Shown here one piece after another: positions 63,590-64,000 of a stretch of 64,000 nt of DNA. The notes under the pieces were generated by a model, which did not search any database, was not told where the DNA came from, and saw only the letters and a program-made list of their open reading frames with translations. The stretch's first letter is position 1, and every line of letters begins with the position of its first letter. The position numbers were made by a program, and so were the translations under genes. The stretch covers positions 248,001 to 312,000 of the forward strand of contig JAXMFT010000001.1 of NCBI GenBank assembly GCA_046347635.1. Direction: 5' to 3'. This stretch comes from JAGVSZ01 sp019137045 (GTDB lineage Bacteria; Pseudomonadota; Gammaproteobacteria; Burkholderiales; SG8-39).

Positions 63590-64000
63590 ATGCATCTCGC
63601 CCGTACCCTCGCCGCGGCCGCCGCAGTCGTCCTCGCGCTGCCCGCTGCAGCGCAACAAGTGACCTTCATGACCGGCCCGCAGGGCGGCTCGTGGATCCCG
63701 CTCGGCGGCGCGCTGAAGGGGATGTGGGAGAAGGAGATTCCCGGCCTGCAGATCCAGCAGACGCCGGGCGCCGGGATCGCCAACGTGCGCGGCGTCGACG
63801 AGGGCAAGGCGCAGATCGGCTTCGCGAATTCGAGCAGCACGGTCGACGGGCTCGAGGGCCGCGCGCCGTATCCGAAGAAGGTCACCAACGTCTGCCAGGT
63901 CGCGAACCTGTACCCGCAGTACTTCCAGGTGGTGGCGCTCGCCGACGCGAAGGTGAACTCCTTCGCCGATCTCAAGGGCAAGACGCTCGTCACCCAGTCG
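63590..64000 (+). CDS. TAXI-family TRAP transporter solute receptor, N-terminal part
   Basis: The first 137 codons of a periplasmic receptor are present; the frame runs off the window end. A signal peptide (1-21, Ala-rich core ending A-A-A-Q) is followed by F-M-T-G-P-Q-G-G-S-W-I-P-L-G-G, the mark of TAXI (TRAP-associated extracytoplasmic immunogenic) proteins, and G-A-G-I-A-N-V-R. The family captures glutamate, keto acids or other small acids for a TRAP permease, which would be expected downstream. GAGGAG precedes the ATG by six bases. Confidence 0.88.
   Translation, partial: MHLARTLAAAAAVVLALPAAAQQVTFMTGPQGGSWIPLGGALKGMWEKEIPGLQIQQTPGAGIANVRGVDEGKAQIGFANSSSTVDGLEGRAPYPKKVTNVCQVANLYPQYFQVVALADAKVNSFADLKGKTLVTQS

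Overview
The window is a 64 kb chromosomal segment of a very GC-rich (about 70 percent), Gram-negative bacterium, most likely a betaproteobacterium (Burkholderiales or a near relative). The evidence is the complete mra/dcw cell-wall and division cluster ending in ftsZ and lpxC, the neighbourhood dciA / M23 peptidase / secA / argJ / Nudix-ThiE fusion / yacG / zapD / coaE / pilDCB, two tripartite-tricarboxylate (Bug) receptors, and a PEP-CTERM protein. No rRNA, tRNA, CRISPR array, prophage or insertion sequence was seen, so the species cannot be named.

Layout. Positions 1-4400 hold the end of a peptide-type ABC importer (two permeases, two ATPases) followed by an M20 deacylase. 5015-8453 (minus) is the rpsP-rimM-trmD-rplS ribosomal operon and ffh. 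8500-10731 (plus) holds a CcsA/YpjD-like membrane protein and a CorC/HlyC-type CBS protein. 10841-16517 (plus) is pilB-pilC-pilD-coaE-zapD-yacG. 16537-23486 (minus) is Nudix-ThiE, a DUF815-type ATPase, argJ, secA and an M23 peptidase, with dciA divergent from the last. 24011-43289 (minus) is lpxC-ftsZ-ftsA-ftsQ-ddlB-murB-murC-murG-ftsW-murD-mraY-murF-murE-ftsI-ftsL-rsmH-mraZ, read from mraZ toward lpxC, with a promoter and MraZ boxes in a strikingly AT-rich island. 43907-45251 carries a small membrane protein and a lectin-like PEP-CTERM protein with a possible sigma-54 promoter. 45336-47166 is a thiolase and a hemerythrin protein. 47324-56816 is a divergent catabolic locus around a LacI-type regulator: minus-strand M24 protein, dehydrogenase, AhpD-like protein and two Bug receptors; plus-strand lacI, acyl-CoA ligase and IlvD/Edd dehydratase. 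56900-64000 has an orphan DGQHR-domain protein, an RraA-like protein, a TPR protein, a lipoprotein-MltF pair, an HpaI aldolase, a 2-hydroxyacid dehydrogenase and the start of a TAXI/TRAP receptor.

Working together: most of the window is growth machinery (peptidoglycan precursor synthesis, divisome, SRP/Sec export, ribosome maturation, lipid A commitment). The rest is uptake and breakdown of small acids and peptides. The most unusual signals are in the otherwise conserved dcw cluster: an 88-codon ORF coupled on both sides between ftsW and murG, micro-ORFs at two other junctions, a roughly 55-residue N-terminal extension on FtsA, and a low-GC patch inside rsmH. Two others stand out: a palindromic operator placed inside two divergent promoters at the LacI locus, and the promoter-equipped orphan DGQHR gene.
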